Shown in pieces: positions 13,526-24,899 of a DNA stretch of 64,000 bases; positions within the stretch are counted from its first letter, which is position 1; each line of letters starts with the position of its first letter. This DNA comes from Welwitschia mirabilis (taxonomy: Eukaryota > Gnetophyta > Gnetopsida > Welwitschiales): the NCBI GenBank assembly GCA_051453625.1, contig JBOZIK010000001.1, positions 243,294,448-243,358,447 of the forward strand, read 5' to 3'. The notes beneath the pieces were generated by a model. That model made no database searches and was not told the origin of the DNA. It worked only from the letters and a program-made list of their open reading frames with translations. The translations under genes and the position numbers were made by a program.

Positions 13526-14618
13526 TGTTGTAATGCATATTTATGTAAATGATTATGCTCAAGAAGATCTTGTCATTTACAAATAAAATAGATATCTGCA
13601 CCATACAACACACTAATATAGATGGGAGTTGACCCAAATGTCATAATCCATCAAAGGCCTAGGCTAGAGAAAGAGAATTGATTTCCATAAGAGAAACTTT
13701 ATATTGTATCAATAGAAATGAATTATAATGCAAAAAAAACACAATAAAACACACTTATGCAGAGTTAGTCTAGGAAAAGGAAATAGTAATGCACTTAAAC
13801 TAATAATGCTCAAGCTTTATAAAGGTTGCCCTCATAACCTATATCACTTAAGAAACTGTCACTAAAACAGAAGCAACATAAATTGTCAAGGATAAGAACA
13901 AATAAGCATAGAAAATGAAAAAGAATTCTTTGTATTAATTGAATCACATCTATATTACAAAGTAGTTGTACCTTAATGAAGAAGGCACAGTTCAACATTA
14001 AGGAAGAGATCTCTCTACAACTACCAATGATGGATCTCTAGCCCTTTTATCTTCTGTTATAAGAATTTCCAATGCAAATGAAAATAGGATAAGGTTGAGG
14101 GTAGAATTGATACTTATTGATAATAATCACACAAACTATAAGATAGACAAATAGGCATGAGCATAACCCTAATAATCATGCAAGAGACACACAAACAAGT
14201 GGAAAATATTAGGTGCATGTTTAGTGGAATGTTACAATAGATGTTATCCTACTCATCATACAAATAATATAGGGGATGATGTTACCTTACAAGTAATCCA
14301 TGTCATCTGCCAAATTGATCATAGTCAGCATCCTTGTTGGCTTTAATGTTTTGTTATCTATAATGTCATCTGAATGATGAGGTGGATGATGGGATTTTAC
14401 AAGTATTCATCCAATGCATTGGCCTCAATGTTTGTAAGAAATTTATTTTAAAAATAGGAAGTATTGAGAACTTCCCTAAATGTTATAAAATGTCATGGAG
14501 ATTACATGTTTTTGTATCTTTCATCTTAACTCTTCATTATCATGGAAATCTAGCATAAACCTATCTATTATCCTACAAAACTACTCAAAATACCTTATTA
14601 AATATATGCAATTCCCCA
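13526..14618 (-). repeat. 3' LTR of Athila-like copy 1
   Basis: About 1,093 bp; aligns throughout with 27,258-28,347. Plus-strand ends are tgttgtaatg and attcccca, so in element sense it starts TGGGGAATTGC and ends CAACA. Compared with the LTRs at 526 and 36,634 it lacks about 17 bp before its end, and so belongs to a distinct subtype. It contains the palindrome-related block at 14,364-14,391. Confidence 0.85.
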
Positions 14619-15189
14619 TTTAGTCTTATTAGTTCTTGATAAAACGAGATAGTAAACTATGATTACAAGCCAACTTATCTAATAATAAAAATAAATAAGA
14701 TACTAAAGAAATCATCTTAGGAAAATTTTCAAGAATCTTAGAGATACAAATGAATCATAAAATATCATAAAACTAAACATTTCACTTGAATAAAAATTAG
14801 ACATACCATCATTTGGATTATTGTTTGGATGATATGGGAAATAATAGGCTCAAAAAAGGATCTTAAAAAATAAGAACTGTGATAGAAATTTTTCAGATAA
14901 ATCAGTTTATAATAAAAATCCCCCCATTGAATTATACATTAATAAATAAAAATATTATGCAAATAAAATCAGTCCTCATCATAATATGTGAAAAATAAAA
15001 ATAATCATAAAAATCGAATAAAAATAAATAAACTATGCTAAACTCAAAAATGATATGTATATATATATATAAAACAATGAGTTTCAGTACAAATATATAT
15101 AGAAGGGAAAATACAAAATATGATAAAATTACTCCCCTCGTCATTACATAATGAATTATATTTGGGAAATTGGCTTATGTGTAGGGGAA
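14619..15189 (-). other. 3' untranslated region of copy 1
   Basis: Between the extra 3' reading frame and the 3' LTR. It aligns with 53,695-54,362 of copy 3: both have a gatgaggggag/gacgaggggag purine block just after the reading frame (about 15,134-15,145 here), a dinucleotide repeat (tatata at 15,056-15,070 here, CA repeat in copy 3), the phrase catttttgagttta, and an aataag-ctaa block immediately before the LTR that occupies the polypurine-tract position. Confidence 0.65.
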
Positions 15190-16510
15190 GAAGAGGGAGG
15201 ACACTCAGGATCCACAAGGAAATGGAGGTCTAATGATGTAGAAATGGAATGGACTATCTCATCACCCTAGACATGTACAACCTCTAGAATATCTACTGTA
15301 ACACTCTACTGAATGGAGACAATGCACTAGCACATATCAATAAGCTAGTTCTTAGAGTGATAGACTCTCCTTTTAACTATTAAGATTCTTTACTCCAATA
15401 TCTACATCCTCTGATTGAGAGTTTGGATCCTCTAGTCTAGTGTCTAGATACCTCAGTACATGAAATCTCTGATAGTCTCGATGGTCTCTATCAGGAAGAC
15501 CTATATCTACTCAAGAGTAATACTAACTATGCTTGCCTCTTCTAATACTTAAATGTCCATGTCCTATAAATAGCAATCTAAAGTCTAGATATAAAATAAA
15601 CACTACTCACCCAGGCTCTGGTATCCTGAATCGTCTAAAAAGAGTTAAGAGAAGGCATGGGTAATCCAGAGTCTATAACCATCATGCCTTAACCATGGAC
15701 CTGAGTCTCCTCCAAATCAATGTTGGTAGGTCCATCTACTCTCCTTGTGTGAAAGTTATCACTCAAGATCAATTGGAATAAGCTTATCTTTTGAAAAAAG
15801 GTAAAAATCAATTGAAATTTTTTGGATTACTTTCATTATCAAAAAAGTCCATAATTCATGTATGAATTGGTATCTCATTCCAAACAAATTATGATTATCT
15901 ATCAATGTGAAACTATGATGTGACTATCATGAAATAATGATCTAATGTTATGGATCAACCCTTTATGAAATACTCTATATGTAAGAGGTCAACTGTGTAA
16001 CAAGAACTCCTTGCCTATCTCTCATCAGATCTGCCAGTATATCTAGTGTAGTATCATATGTATGACACTTCTCAATCCCTCCGGCTAAATGAATATGAAG
16101 GCTCCTAAGTCCACCAAGATCTATGACTACTACGATGTGGGATGAAAGGATCATAATCTTATGGTTGAGAATGTAAGTGATAATCATCTCCACTAGTTGA
16201 CCATAAGTATCTGGTTGACATACTATATGCATGATGTCATAAAACTCTTTTATCTCTGATATATAGTATGACTCATGCACATCTGTGATCCATCTAAGCT
16301 AGAGATACATGAGATTTTGATCTATCTCAGGTTCTATTCAACTCATGAAATCTCCAAAGTATCTTTTAACATAGATACTAGTTGTCTTATTATTAGGATT
16401 GTCTATGTCAAGGTGGTGGATGTACTGACTCTGCACACTCTATCTCTAACAACACTAACAAGCCTATCTTCTGCTCTATGGCTTTGGCCTTAACCTCAGC
16501 CTTTCTAGAT
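15190..16510 (-). pseudogene. Extra 3' reading frame of Athila-like copy 1
   Basis: Remnant of a protein encoded downstream of integrase, homologous to 52,455-53,450 in copy 3. An open piece of 101 codons (16,280-15,975) contains S-Y-Y-I-S-E-I, then K-F-Y/E-F-Y-D-I-M-H-I, Q-P-D, I-L-S-S-H-I-V-V-V-I-D-L and L-R-S-L-H-I-H-L-A-G-G-I-E, each matched in copy 3 (Y-D-T-M-H-I, L-L-A-H-I-V-V-I-I-D-L, G-S-L-Y-I-Y-L). Near 16,506 both copies have a basic start (R-S-R with K/A-E/A-K repeats). It occupies the place of the env-like or transposon-protein reading frames known downstream of pol in Athila elements. I infer it may be of that kind, but I do not recognise a specific domain. Confidence 0.65.
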
Positions 16511-16660
16511 CTATAGATCTAGAAACCTACTAAATAAAAAATACATGAAAAATATGATGCAAGAATAGTAAATACATCAAATACATTGCATGGATGTGTA
16601 ATAACAAGCCCAAAAATCAATAAAAAATATGAAAAATGATGAAAATACATATTGATCAAC

Positions 16661-16699
16661 CCTTCCTCCCCCCTCCCCTCCCCCCCATCTTTTCCTCCT
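16661..16699 (-). other. G-rich polypurine tract, possible G-quadruplex
   Basis: On the minus (element sense) strand this is an uninterrupted run of purines dominated by G-tracts of four to seven, about 150 bases before the extra 3' reading frame. It is exceptional in a window with so little GC. The equivalent sites in copies 2 (38,577-38,600) and 3 (52,327-52,382) are C/G-rich but shorter. Confidence 0.6.
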
Positions 16700-18407
16700 A
16701 AAAATTTTAATACATCCTAGATTACCTACAGATGAGAAGAAAAATGCAAAACATGTAAAAAATGGAAAAGCAGTGTTTTAAGTGGGCCCCACATATGGTA
16801 AAAATTCGAAGTGCTTAAATGAAAAATATAATCTAGTAGAATCATAGATTAAACTAATCAATTTTTCCTAAAGGACCATTATGGTTCAACCTACCATTTA
16901 TGAGAAAATAAGTGTGAAAGATGGGAAGTTAAAATTTCCTCATAAAACATACAACTGATTATAACTTTCAAAATACATAGTGAAAATAAAATCCATAGGT
17001 TCCAAATTGAAGAGTAGGAAAAACTAATAAACATATAGGAAAAATACACCTTGAAAGGCTAAGAAATAGGAGAAGAAATTTAAAAATAAGAGGGAGAGAA
17101 AAATATACCTCATTTTAACAAATTTGATCAAAACTTTAAAATCCAGATGCTAAATTGAGTGGAACAAGATCCAAGATGATGGAAAGGTCCAAAGGAGTCA
17201 TCATCTCTTAAAGGAATGGGTAAAAATAAAGAATAAACAAAAAAAAAAAAAAAGAAAAAGAGTTTGAGCCATGGTTTTATCACACTGTCATCTAGTCATG
17301 TTGTCTGGATGATAGTCCTAGGACAACTCTCAGAAAAAATCATACTGTCATCCCCCTAGTATCATCTAGATGACTAGGTGGATGATAGGACACCAAAATT
17401 TTTTGCAAAAAGAAAGATGTAAGCTAAGAAAATTAGGCTCAGATATAATCATCAAAGTATCAGATTTTATTACAAAACTCAAAAAAATAGGAAATGAAAA
17501 AGAAAATCAAGAAAATCAAGAGGAGGTATAAAACCTCTAAATAAAAGAAAGACTATAACTAAAGAAAATGAACTAACTAAGTTGAAACATGATAATGAAA
17601 ATTGAATGAATATGCTTGACTAAAAAGTAAGATGAGATAAATCAGAAAACTTCAAAAGGTACAAGGAATCTCATAAAAATAGTAAAATATAAAGATGTTT
17701 TGATGAATTAAAATGTTAAATTAAAATAATATTCATGAATGAATAATTCAAAAACTACTAAATCATAAAGTTTTATATAAGAATAAGAAAATGTAAAAAT
17801 GACTTTGAGATAACAAACTAAAAAAACCAAACAAAGGCATAATAAAAATGGATATAAGGAATAAGGAGAAGATTAGTTACCTCTCCTAAATTATAATCTA
17901 TTAAACTCTCAAGGAAGATATTATAAAATTACCTAAGTAAAAATGCATGACAAAATGTATAAACTCCATAAAGTTTCACTTGAAAGAGCAGTGATTATGG
18001 TGATACCAAAACTCAAGTGCTTAGAACAACGAATGATAAGATCAAAAGCTACTCAAAAATGAACTCACATATTCTTATTCCACAAATAAACCTAAATCAT
18101 CAAAAGTGAAATGATTAAGTGGGAATATTAAGAGTCTAAGAAACAAGTAATGACTCTGATGATACTAGAAATAACACTGATCCTATAGCCTCAAAGTTTA
18201 ATACAAATTTTTGCATGATGAGATGAATGCATCCATATTTAGAGGAGTAAGAACCTACAAAGCATGGCTAACTAACTCCCCATTGGAGTTCTCATATACC
18301 AGCACTACCAAATGTTCCTCTCAAAAAAATTTACTCTGGTGTGGTAGAACATCATGTTGATCATGTATTTTTCTTTAAGTATAAAATACAATAGATCATA
18401 GTTATTA

Positions 18408-18445
18408 TTTCTTTTTTTTTCTTTTCTCTCTTTTTTTTTTTTTTT
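18408..18445 (-). repeat. Polypurine tract after integrase, copy 1
   Basis: Nearly pure T/C on the plus strand, so A/G in element sense. The same position carries (CTTTT)n in copy 2 (39,783-39,832) and A-tract plus (GA)n in copy 3 (50,056-50,227). Shared flanks (tgatcatg / tacatgatcacat) show that the sites are equivalent. Confidence 0.7.
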
Positions 18446-18770
18446 GAAATTTCTACATGATCACATACTTAAAAAGATGATGAAGGTAAGTAAGGGAGAT
18501 AAAAGACAAAAAAAAAAAAACACTCCTAAATAATTCAAGACCTTACACCCTTGAAAAAAGCATAAGAACTAAGGCATATTTCTTTAAAGTAAAGTCCATA
18601 TACATGGGAATGTCTCAAGATTGGATAAATCTAATCTTACCATTGTAAAATGTCCAAGTACAAATACGAGTCATGAAAACTTCATAAAGCAACACATAAG
18701 TCAAGTTTAAAAGATGATCAAGTGATATCATAACATCTACCAAAGGAATAAGCTAAGAAAGAACACAAAT

Positions 18771-20060
18771 AATGATAAGGAGGAAGTCCTCCTCATTGAG
18801 AAAAACCTCCAAAACAAGTGCTTCTACCATATTTATGATTGCATCAAAAAATCCTTCATATAGTTTCAACCATTATCCATTAACTTTCTGGATCTTCTTA
18901 GTCTCTAAATCTAAAATCTTAATAAAGCCATTAGGATTGACTCTTTGTATAAGATAAGGACCTAATCATTTAGAGCTTAATCTGTTATTCAAAAGATATA
19001 CTCTAGTGTTGTATAAAAAAATAAGTTAACCTAGTTCAAACTTTTTATAAAGTATCTTTTTATCATGTTTAGACTTAGCTTTGGATTTATGGATTAATTG
19101 ATGATGTATAGCATGAGTTTGTTTTTCATCAATATGATCTAATTGGGCTATGTTTAAGATTTTTATAGAGGTCTACAAGATAAAGTTGATGAGAAGCATG
19201 ATAAGAGTTATAGCACACATCAACAGGTAAAACACAAGCTTTTCTATACACAAATTCATAAGGTTAAAAACTAAGAGAAGTATACCAAGTAGTACGATAA
19301 GTCCAAAGAACATTATTAATCTTAAAAGCCTAAGATTTCTTATTAATAGAAATAAGTTTTTGCAACATTTTTTTTAATTTCTTTGTTAGCATTTCTAGTT
19401 TGTTCATTAGTCTAAGGATGATAAGCTCAATCTACTCTATGTTCTATTCCAAATGGATAAAAGAAGTTTCATAAAAATATCATTAATAAAATAAGTTTCT
19501 TGATCACTAATGATAATCCTAAGAAAACCAAATCTCTAAAAAATATGAGTTCTAAGAAAATGACAAATAGTTTAGACATCCTTCAAAGAAGTAGGAATAG
19601 CTTTAACTCATTTATTCACATAATCTACACTCACTAAGATGTAATGTTTATCATGAGAAGATAGGTGAATAAGGCCTATGAAATTAATACCCCAATAATC
19701 AAAAGGTTCACACTCAAAAATAGGTCTAGGAAACATCTTTTGAGAATGAATAAGGCTATAATAACACTAACAAAAATCATACCTTTTAATAAAATCAAAA
19801 GAATCCTAAAAATGAGTAGGCCAATAAAAACTAGAATGTAGAATTTTCATATCTATTTTTTATCCACTAAAGTGTCCTTCATAAATACCACCATGAGAAA
19901 GATGAAGGATTTTAGATTTTTTCCAATCAGGCACATATTTTTGGATAATTTAATATTTACACCTATGATACAAATGTGGCTCTATCCACTCATAGTCACC
20001 TGTTCTATGAAGAAACAATTTGCATTGATTATAAGTCTAATGTTATAGTATTTTTATGGT
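18771..20060 (-). pseudogene. Integrase, segment A of copy 1
   Basis: Decayed Ty3/gypsy integrase on the minus strand, nearest to the element's 3' end. It aligns with segment B (21,428-22,560) and with copy 3 integrase (48,530-49,670). Recognisable pieces are the C-terminal block with V-Y-L-L-N and F-N-L-K-T (around 18,990-18,890), and the region near 19,600 equivalent to V-A-I-D-Y in copy 3. Stops and frameshifts occur throughout. Its partner RNase H lies at 20,090-21,260. This is one half of a tandem duplication. Confidence 0.75.
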
Positions 20061-20089
20061 TACAAGATAATTAATACTATCTGTATACT

Positions 20090-21260
20090 AAGGTGGAAGA
20101 TAAGTAAAAGATATAGTAAAAATTTGCTCATATAAAAAGGAATCATTAATAACAAAATCATTAGGAGAATAAAAAATATAAGACAAATGATCAATAACAC
20201 AATTGTGCTTCCTTACTTTATTAATGATGGTCAAATTAAACTCTTGTATAAGGAGGATCCATCTAATCAATCAAGCACTAAAATCTATCTTAGTCATGAG
20301 GTAAAGAATAGTAGCATGATCNNNNNNNNNNNNNNNNNNNNNNNNNNNNNNNNNNNNNNNNNNNNNNNNNNNNNNNNNNNNNNNNNNNNNNNNNNNNNNN
20401 NNNNNNNNNNNNNNNNNNNNNNNNNNNNNNNNNNNNNNNNNNNNNNNNNNNNNNNNNNNNNNNNNNNNNNNNNNNNNNNNNNNNNNNNNNNNNNNNNNNN
20501 NNNNNNNNNNNNNNNNNNNNNNNNNNNNNNNNNNNNNNNNNNNNNNNNNNNNNNNNNNNNNNNNNNNNNNNNNNNNNNNNNNNNNNNNNNNNNNNNNNNN
20601 NNNNNNNNNNNNNNNNNNNNNNNNNNNNNNNNNNNNNNNNNNNNNNNNNNNNNNNNNNNNNNNNNNNNNNNNNNNNNNNNNNNNNNNNNNNNNNNNNNNN
20701 NNNNNNNNNNNNNNNNNNNNNNNNNNNNNNNNNNNNNNNNNNNNNNNNNNNNNNNNNNNNNNNNNNNNNNNNNNNNNNNNNNNNNNNNNNNNNNNNNNNN
20801 NNNNNNNNNNNNNNNNNNNNNNNNNNNNNNNNNNNNNNNNNNNNNNNNNNNNNNNNNNNNNNNNNNAACATTTGTATAAAAGTCTAAAGAATAATGTCTG
20901 AGTGTATCAAGGCAAAAGATGATGGCTAATACTTCCTTCTCTATTATGGTGTAATTCATTTAAGTTCTAGACAAAGATTTGCTATGGTAAGATATAACAT
21001 GAAAATCATTTCTATATTTTTGACAAAGTATCCCATCCATGGCAAAATTACTCGCATCACACATTAACTCAAAATCCTTTTTCCAATCAAGTCCTATTAC
21101 AATAGGAGCATAAGAAATTTCACATTTAAACTTGTTAAAAGTAATATAACAAGATTCATTCCATTCAAATTTAGCTTCTTTCTCTAATAAAGAGTAAAGG
21201 GGTTTACAAATATTTGCATAATCATGAATAAACCAATAGTAAAAACCATAATAACCAAGA
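20090..21260 (-). pseudogene. RNase H, segment A of copy 1, split by gap
   Basis: From about 21,063 downward the minus strand reads the RNase H domain: C-D-A-S-N-F-A-M-D-G, then Q-K-Y, M-N-Y-T and E-K-E-V-L-A-I-I-F-C-L-D. After the gap it resumes with L-Y-L-M-T-K and I-R-W-I-L-L, Q-E-F-N-L-T-I-I-N. The 545-N run at 20,322-20,866 interrupts the domain where segment B and copy 3 predict only about two codons. The catalytic Asp of C-D-A-S and the E of E-K-E are retained, although the frame is broken elsewhere. Confidence 0.8.
20322..20866. other. Assembly gap inside RNase H (545 N)
   Basis: The flanks are contiguous in the paralogues at 22,755-22,785 and 48,220-48,240, which predict about 6 missing bases. 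The gap therefore holds either an insertion or a wrongly sized gap. Confidence 0.9.
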
Positions 21261-21327
21261 AAATATTTAACCTATTTCACATTTATAGGGGGCTTAGGTT
21301 TTGAATAATACCAACTTTTTAAGGCCC

Positions 21328-21427
21328 NNNNNNNNNNNNNNNNNNNNNNNNNNNNNNNNNNNNNNNNNNNNNNNNNNNNNNNNNNNNNNNNNNNNNNNNN
21401 NNNNNNNNNNNNNNNNNNNNNNNNNNN
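21328..21427. other. Assembly gap of 100 N between duplicate units
   Basis: Exactly 100 Ns lie at the junction between the two RNase H-integrase units, which is where a mis-join would be expected. Confidence 0.95.
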
Positions 21428-22560
21428 TTATTCAAAAAGATATACTCTAGTGTTGTATAAAAGAACAAGTTCATCAAGTTCAAACCTTTTATAAAGTAAC
21501 TTATTATCATATTTAAACTTATCTTAGGCTTTATGGATTAATCGATGATGTATATCGTGAGTATGTTTTTCATCAAGGTGGTCTAATTGAACTAATATAT
21601 GTTTAAGATTATCATGCAAGTCCATAAGATTAAGTTTATAAAAAGCATTATAAGAGTTATAACACACATCAATACGTAAAATACAAACTTTTCCATACAT
21701 AAGTTCATAAGGTGAAAAATCAAGAGAATTACACCAAGTAGTATAGGAAGCCTAAATAACATCATTAATCTTAGAATCCCAATATTTCTTATTAATAAAG
21801 ACAAGTTTTAATAACATTTTCTTAATTTTTCTATTTCCATTTTCGACCTGTCCATTGGTCTAAGGATGATAAGCCCAAGCTACTCTATGTCCTACTTTAA
21901 TATACAAAAGAAGTTTTCTAAAAAGTTGATTTATAAAACAAGTTTCTTGATCATTAATGATAATTCTATAAAAATAAAATATTTAAAAATATGAGTTCTA
22001 AGAAAATTACAAATAGTTTTGGCATCATTCAAAGAAGTAGGAATAGCTTCAACCCATTTAGTAACATACTCTATAGCCACTAAAATGTAATGTTTATCAT
22101 GAGAAGATGGATGAATGGGGCCTATAAAATTAATACCCTAATAATTAAAAGGTTTAAATTTACGAATAGTTCTATGAGGCATCTCATGAGCACAAATAAG
22201 TCTAACATAATACTAACAATAATTACACATTTTAGTAAAATCAAAAGAATCCTAAAAAAGGGTAGGCCAATAAAAACTAGAATGAAGAATTTTCATAGTT
22301 ATTTTTTATTCACTAAAATAACCTCCATAAACATCATCATGACAAAGGAAAAGGATTTTAGATTTTTCCTAATTAGGCACATATTTTCACATAAATCTTT
22401 ACACCTATGATACAAATATGGCTCTATGCACTCCTAGTCATCCATTCTATGGAAAAAAGATTTGCATTGATTACAAGTCCAATATTATGGTGTTTTTATG
22501 GTAACCATGTAATTAAAAATATTAATATACCAAGTAGGAGGATGATAGAAGATATAACAA
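21428..22560 (-). pseudogene. Integrase, segment B of copy 1
   Basis: Second integrase copy, collinear with segment B RNase H and RT. It aligns with segment A and copy 3. One surviving frame on the minus strand (21,804-21,592) is an out-of-phase reading of the region corresponding to copy 3 N-V-L-W-A-Y-H-T-T-W. Minus-strand bases near 22,080 correspond to the A-I-D-Y block, and 22,240-22,330 to the N-terminal zinc-binding part. It is heavily frameshifted. Confidence 0.7.
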
Positions 22561-22619
22561 AAAGTTACTTATCTAAAAAAGAATCATCAATAATAAAATC
22601 ATCAATAGGAGAAAAAAGA

Positions 22620-23060
22620 CAAGATAAATAATCAACAATATAATTATGCTTCCTCACTTTATCAATGATGGTCAAGTTAAATTATTATATGAGGAGGATT
22701 CATCTAATAAATCTAGCACTAGAATCTTTTTTAGTCATAATGTAATGAATCACAGCATAGTTAATACAAATATTCATATAAAAGCCCAAAAGATAATGCC
22801 TAAGAATATCAGGGCAAAAGATGATTGCTAACATTTCCTTCTTTTTAATAGTGTAATTCATTTTAGTTTTAGATAAAGATTTGCTATGGTAAGATATAAA
22901 TTTAAAATCATTTTTATATTTTTGAGAAATTACCCCACTCATAGCAAAATTACTAGCATCACACATCAATTCAAAATCTTTTTTTCCAATCAGGTCCCAT
23001 TATAATATAAGCATAAGAAAGTTTATGTTTAAGCCTATTAAAGGTAAGCTTATAAGATTC
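22620..23060 (-). pseudogene. RNase H, segment B of copy 1
   Basis: The clearest protein fragment of copy 1: 89 codons open on the minus strand (22,969-22,700). It contains M-C-D-A-S-N-F-A-M-S-G-V, Q-K-Y-K-N-D-F, S-Y-H-S-K-S-L-S, M-N-Y-T, K-K-E-M-L-A-I-I-F-C and H-Y-I-M-T-K-K-D-S-S-A-R. This is the RNase H that cleaves the RNA strand during reverse transcription. The usual E of T-E-K-E reads K-K-E, a G-to-A change; D of C-D-A-S is intact. Confidence 0.85.
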
Positions 23061-23960
23061 ATTTCATTCAAATTTGGATTCTTGCTCTAGTAATAAGTAA
23101 AGATATTTATAAATGTTTACATAATCATGAATAAACTAATGATAAAAATCACAATAACTAATAAAAGATTTAACCTGATTCATATTTGTAGCGGGATTTA
23201 GGTTTTAAATAATACCAACTTTTTTAGGATTTATCTTAATCCTCTTTTTCAAAATATGATGATCTAAAATAATTCTACTTTCAGCTAAAAACAAACTTAT
23301 TTTCCAACTTAAATATAAGTACTAGAAATGCATCTATCAAAGACTTTCTCTAATCATTTTAAGATTTGTTTAAAAGTTTCAACATAAATAGAGAAGTCAT
23401 CCATAGAAATATCAACTAAATCCTATAACATATCAGAAAAATAGACATCATAGTACAATAAAAAGTACCAGGAGCATAAAAAAATCCAAAATGTATGTGT
23501 CTAAAAGTGAAAGTACAAAGATAAAGTAAAAGTAGTTTTGCCTTAGTTCTCACTAGTAATACAAACCTAGTTGTAACTACTATATCTATCAAGAAATAAT
23601 AATATGCATGTTCCTAGGTCTTATCAAGTATCTGATCAAGAAAAGGCAAAGGACATTGATCATTTTTGGTTACCTCATTTAGTTCTCTGAAATCTATGCA
23701 CATTCTCCATTTCCCATCTTTCTTAAGTACTGTTGTTAAAGGGCTAATCCACTCACTATCAGCTATAACATAAATGACTCCAGCATCCATTAATTTTATG
23801 ATTTCATTTTTAACAATTTTCTTAAAGGCTGAATTAAGTTTATGTTGGGGTTGCCTAATAGGTTTTGCATTATTTTCAAGGTATATTTTCTGTTAAATAA
23901 TTGAGGTAGGAATGGATGTTAAATATTTATGGGACCAAGCAAACACATTTTTCTTAGATT
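23061..23960 (-). pseudogene. Reverse transcriptase of Athila-like copy 1
   Basis: On the minus strand from about 23,840: a lead-in with E-I-I-K-L-M-D-A-G-V-I-Y, then D-S-E-W-I-S-P and K-D-G-K-W-R-M-C-I-D-F-R-E-L-N (about 23,780-23,670), which are RT motifs 1-2. Near 23,407-23,385 the catalytic block reads S-M-D-D-F-S-I-Y, so the metal-binding Asp pair is retained although the preceding Phe is lost. RT copies the element RNA from its tRNA primer. There are frameshifts between the blocks. Only one RT exists although RNase H-integrase is present twice. Confidence 0.8.
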
Positions 23961-24479
23961 AAAAATAAAGATATTAAACTTGATTCTTATTGAGGAAAAA
24001 GATTTTTATTAATTATCAAAGGCTTGTTCAGATGATTCTTCAAAAAAAATGTGTTTTATTCCACTAGATAAAGATTTCAGATTTAGATTTAAGTTCACAT
24101 TTTAATTTTTTGTTAAATTTTTAGGAAAATTTACTATCATCTTCGACTATCATCTAGACATCAATAGTGAATGACCACCTTCAAAGTATAAAATCATAGT
24201 TCTGCTTAGATCTCAAATTTCTACATAGTTAACAGACTTAGTATCTTAACTCTTTAGATTAAAATAAATAATTTTTAAGTGGTCAAAATCAAGTTGATCT
24301 TCATCAAAAATGTTCAAATTATCTTCTTTTAATTGATTATCAAATAAAGATGCCTTGTGAAGCATTAACCATTTCTTTTCAAGTGGATGATGCTATAAAA
24401 ATAAAGTTGGTTTTATTTCTTCTTGAAACTACTTCAAACACTCTTATTGAAACTTTTTATTTATTGAAACTTTTTATTT

Positions 24480-24850
24480 CCTAAATGATACTCCATCAAA
24501 CCTATTCTTATATCTATAATACAATGGGTTGTTGTACAAAAAGCTCTACCTATAAGTAAAGAATAACCATTATTATGTTCAGCTTCTATCATAACAACAA
24601 CAATAGGGTAGAAAGCTTCTTTAATCTAAATGACCAAATCCTTAATCAAACCTAATGGTTTCTTAATAGAAGTATTAACCAATTCTAAAACAATCTTTAT
24701 GGCCTTTGTTCTATCTTCCAACTCAATTCTTTGATAAATGTAAAAGGACATAACGTTAACACTAGCTTCAATATTAATCAAAACTCTCTTAATTTTTCTA
24801 TTTTAATCTAAAGTAGAACTAATAGTTATTGCCTCTAAATATTTAAACTT
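24480..24850 (-). pseudogene. Aspartic protease of Athila-like copy 1
   Basis: Retropepsin-like domain that would cleave the polyprotein. On the minus strand the active-site region reads L-I-N-I-E-A-S-V-N-V-M (around 24,780-24,745), where the family has D-x-G-A-S-V-N. The catalytic Asp reads Asn and Gly reads Glu, both explained by G-to-A changes. Following blocks match copy 3: I-K-I-V-L-E-L, S-I-K-K-P-L-G, L-I-G-R-A-F and T-H-C-I-I-D-I-R. Confidence 0.75.
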
Positions 24851-24899
24851 TGGACATTTTATAAAACTAAGTTGTAGGAAGAATTTACTAGGAATAGTC

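Larger units (their letters stand above)
16511..18770 (-). other. Conserved non-coding stretch between pol and 3' frame, copy 1
   Basis: About 2.3 kb with no coding signal, but aligning in blocks with copies 2 (38,560-40,140) and 3 (49,680-52,450). Shared blocks include a gggcccca-containing block (16,780 here; 52,235 in copy 3), a palindrome cluster (17,280-17,395), a block with catggctaa...ctaccaaatg (18,265-18,325), and a polypyrimidine tract. Conservation among three copies suggests a functional non-coding region of the family, for example RNA packaging or splicing, though the function is unknown. Confidence 0.6.
18980..21327 (-). repeat. Tandem duplicate unit A (RNase H-integrase)
   Basis: This unit and unit B (21,428-23,230) begin and end with the same text: ttattcaaaaagatatactc at the left (18,984 and 21,428) and aataccaactttttt/aataccaacttttta at the right (23,212 and 21,306). 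They differ by many substitutions throughout, so they are not allelic copies of a single sequence. They are separated by a run of exactly 100 Ns. Confidence 0.8.

Noticed and set aside
13810-13998. 62-codon minus-strand frame
   Set aside because: Lies within an Athila-like LTR; the partner LTR at 27,540-27,730 does not conserve a protein.
16275-16493. 72-codon plus-strand frame
   Set aside because: Antisense to the extra 3' frame of copy 1; not matched on the corresponding strand in copy 3.
22090-22410. 106-codon plus-strand frame
   Set aside because: Antisense shadow of decayed integrase segment B.
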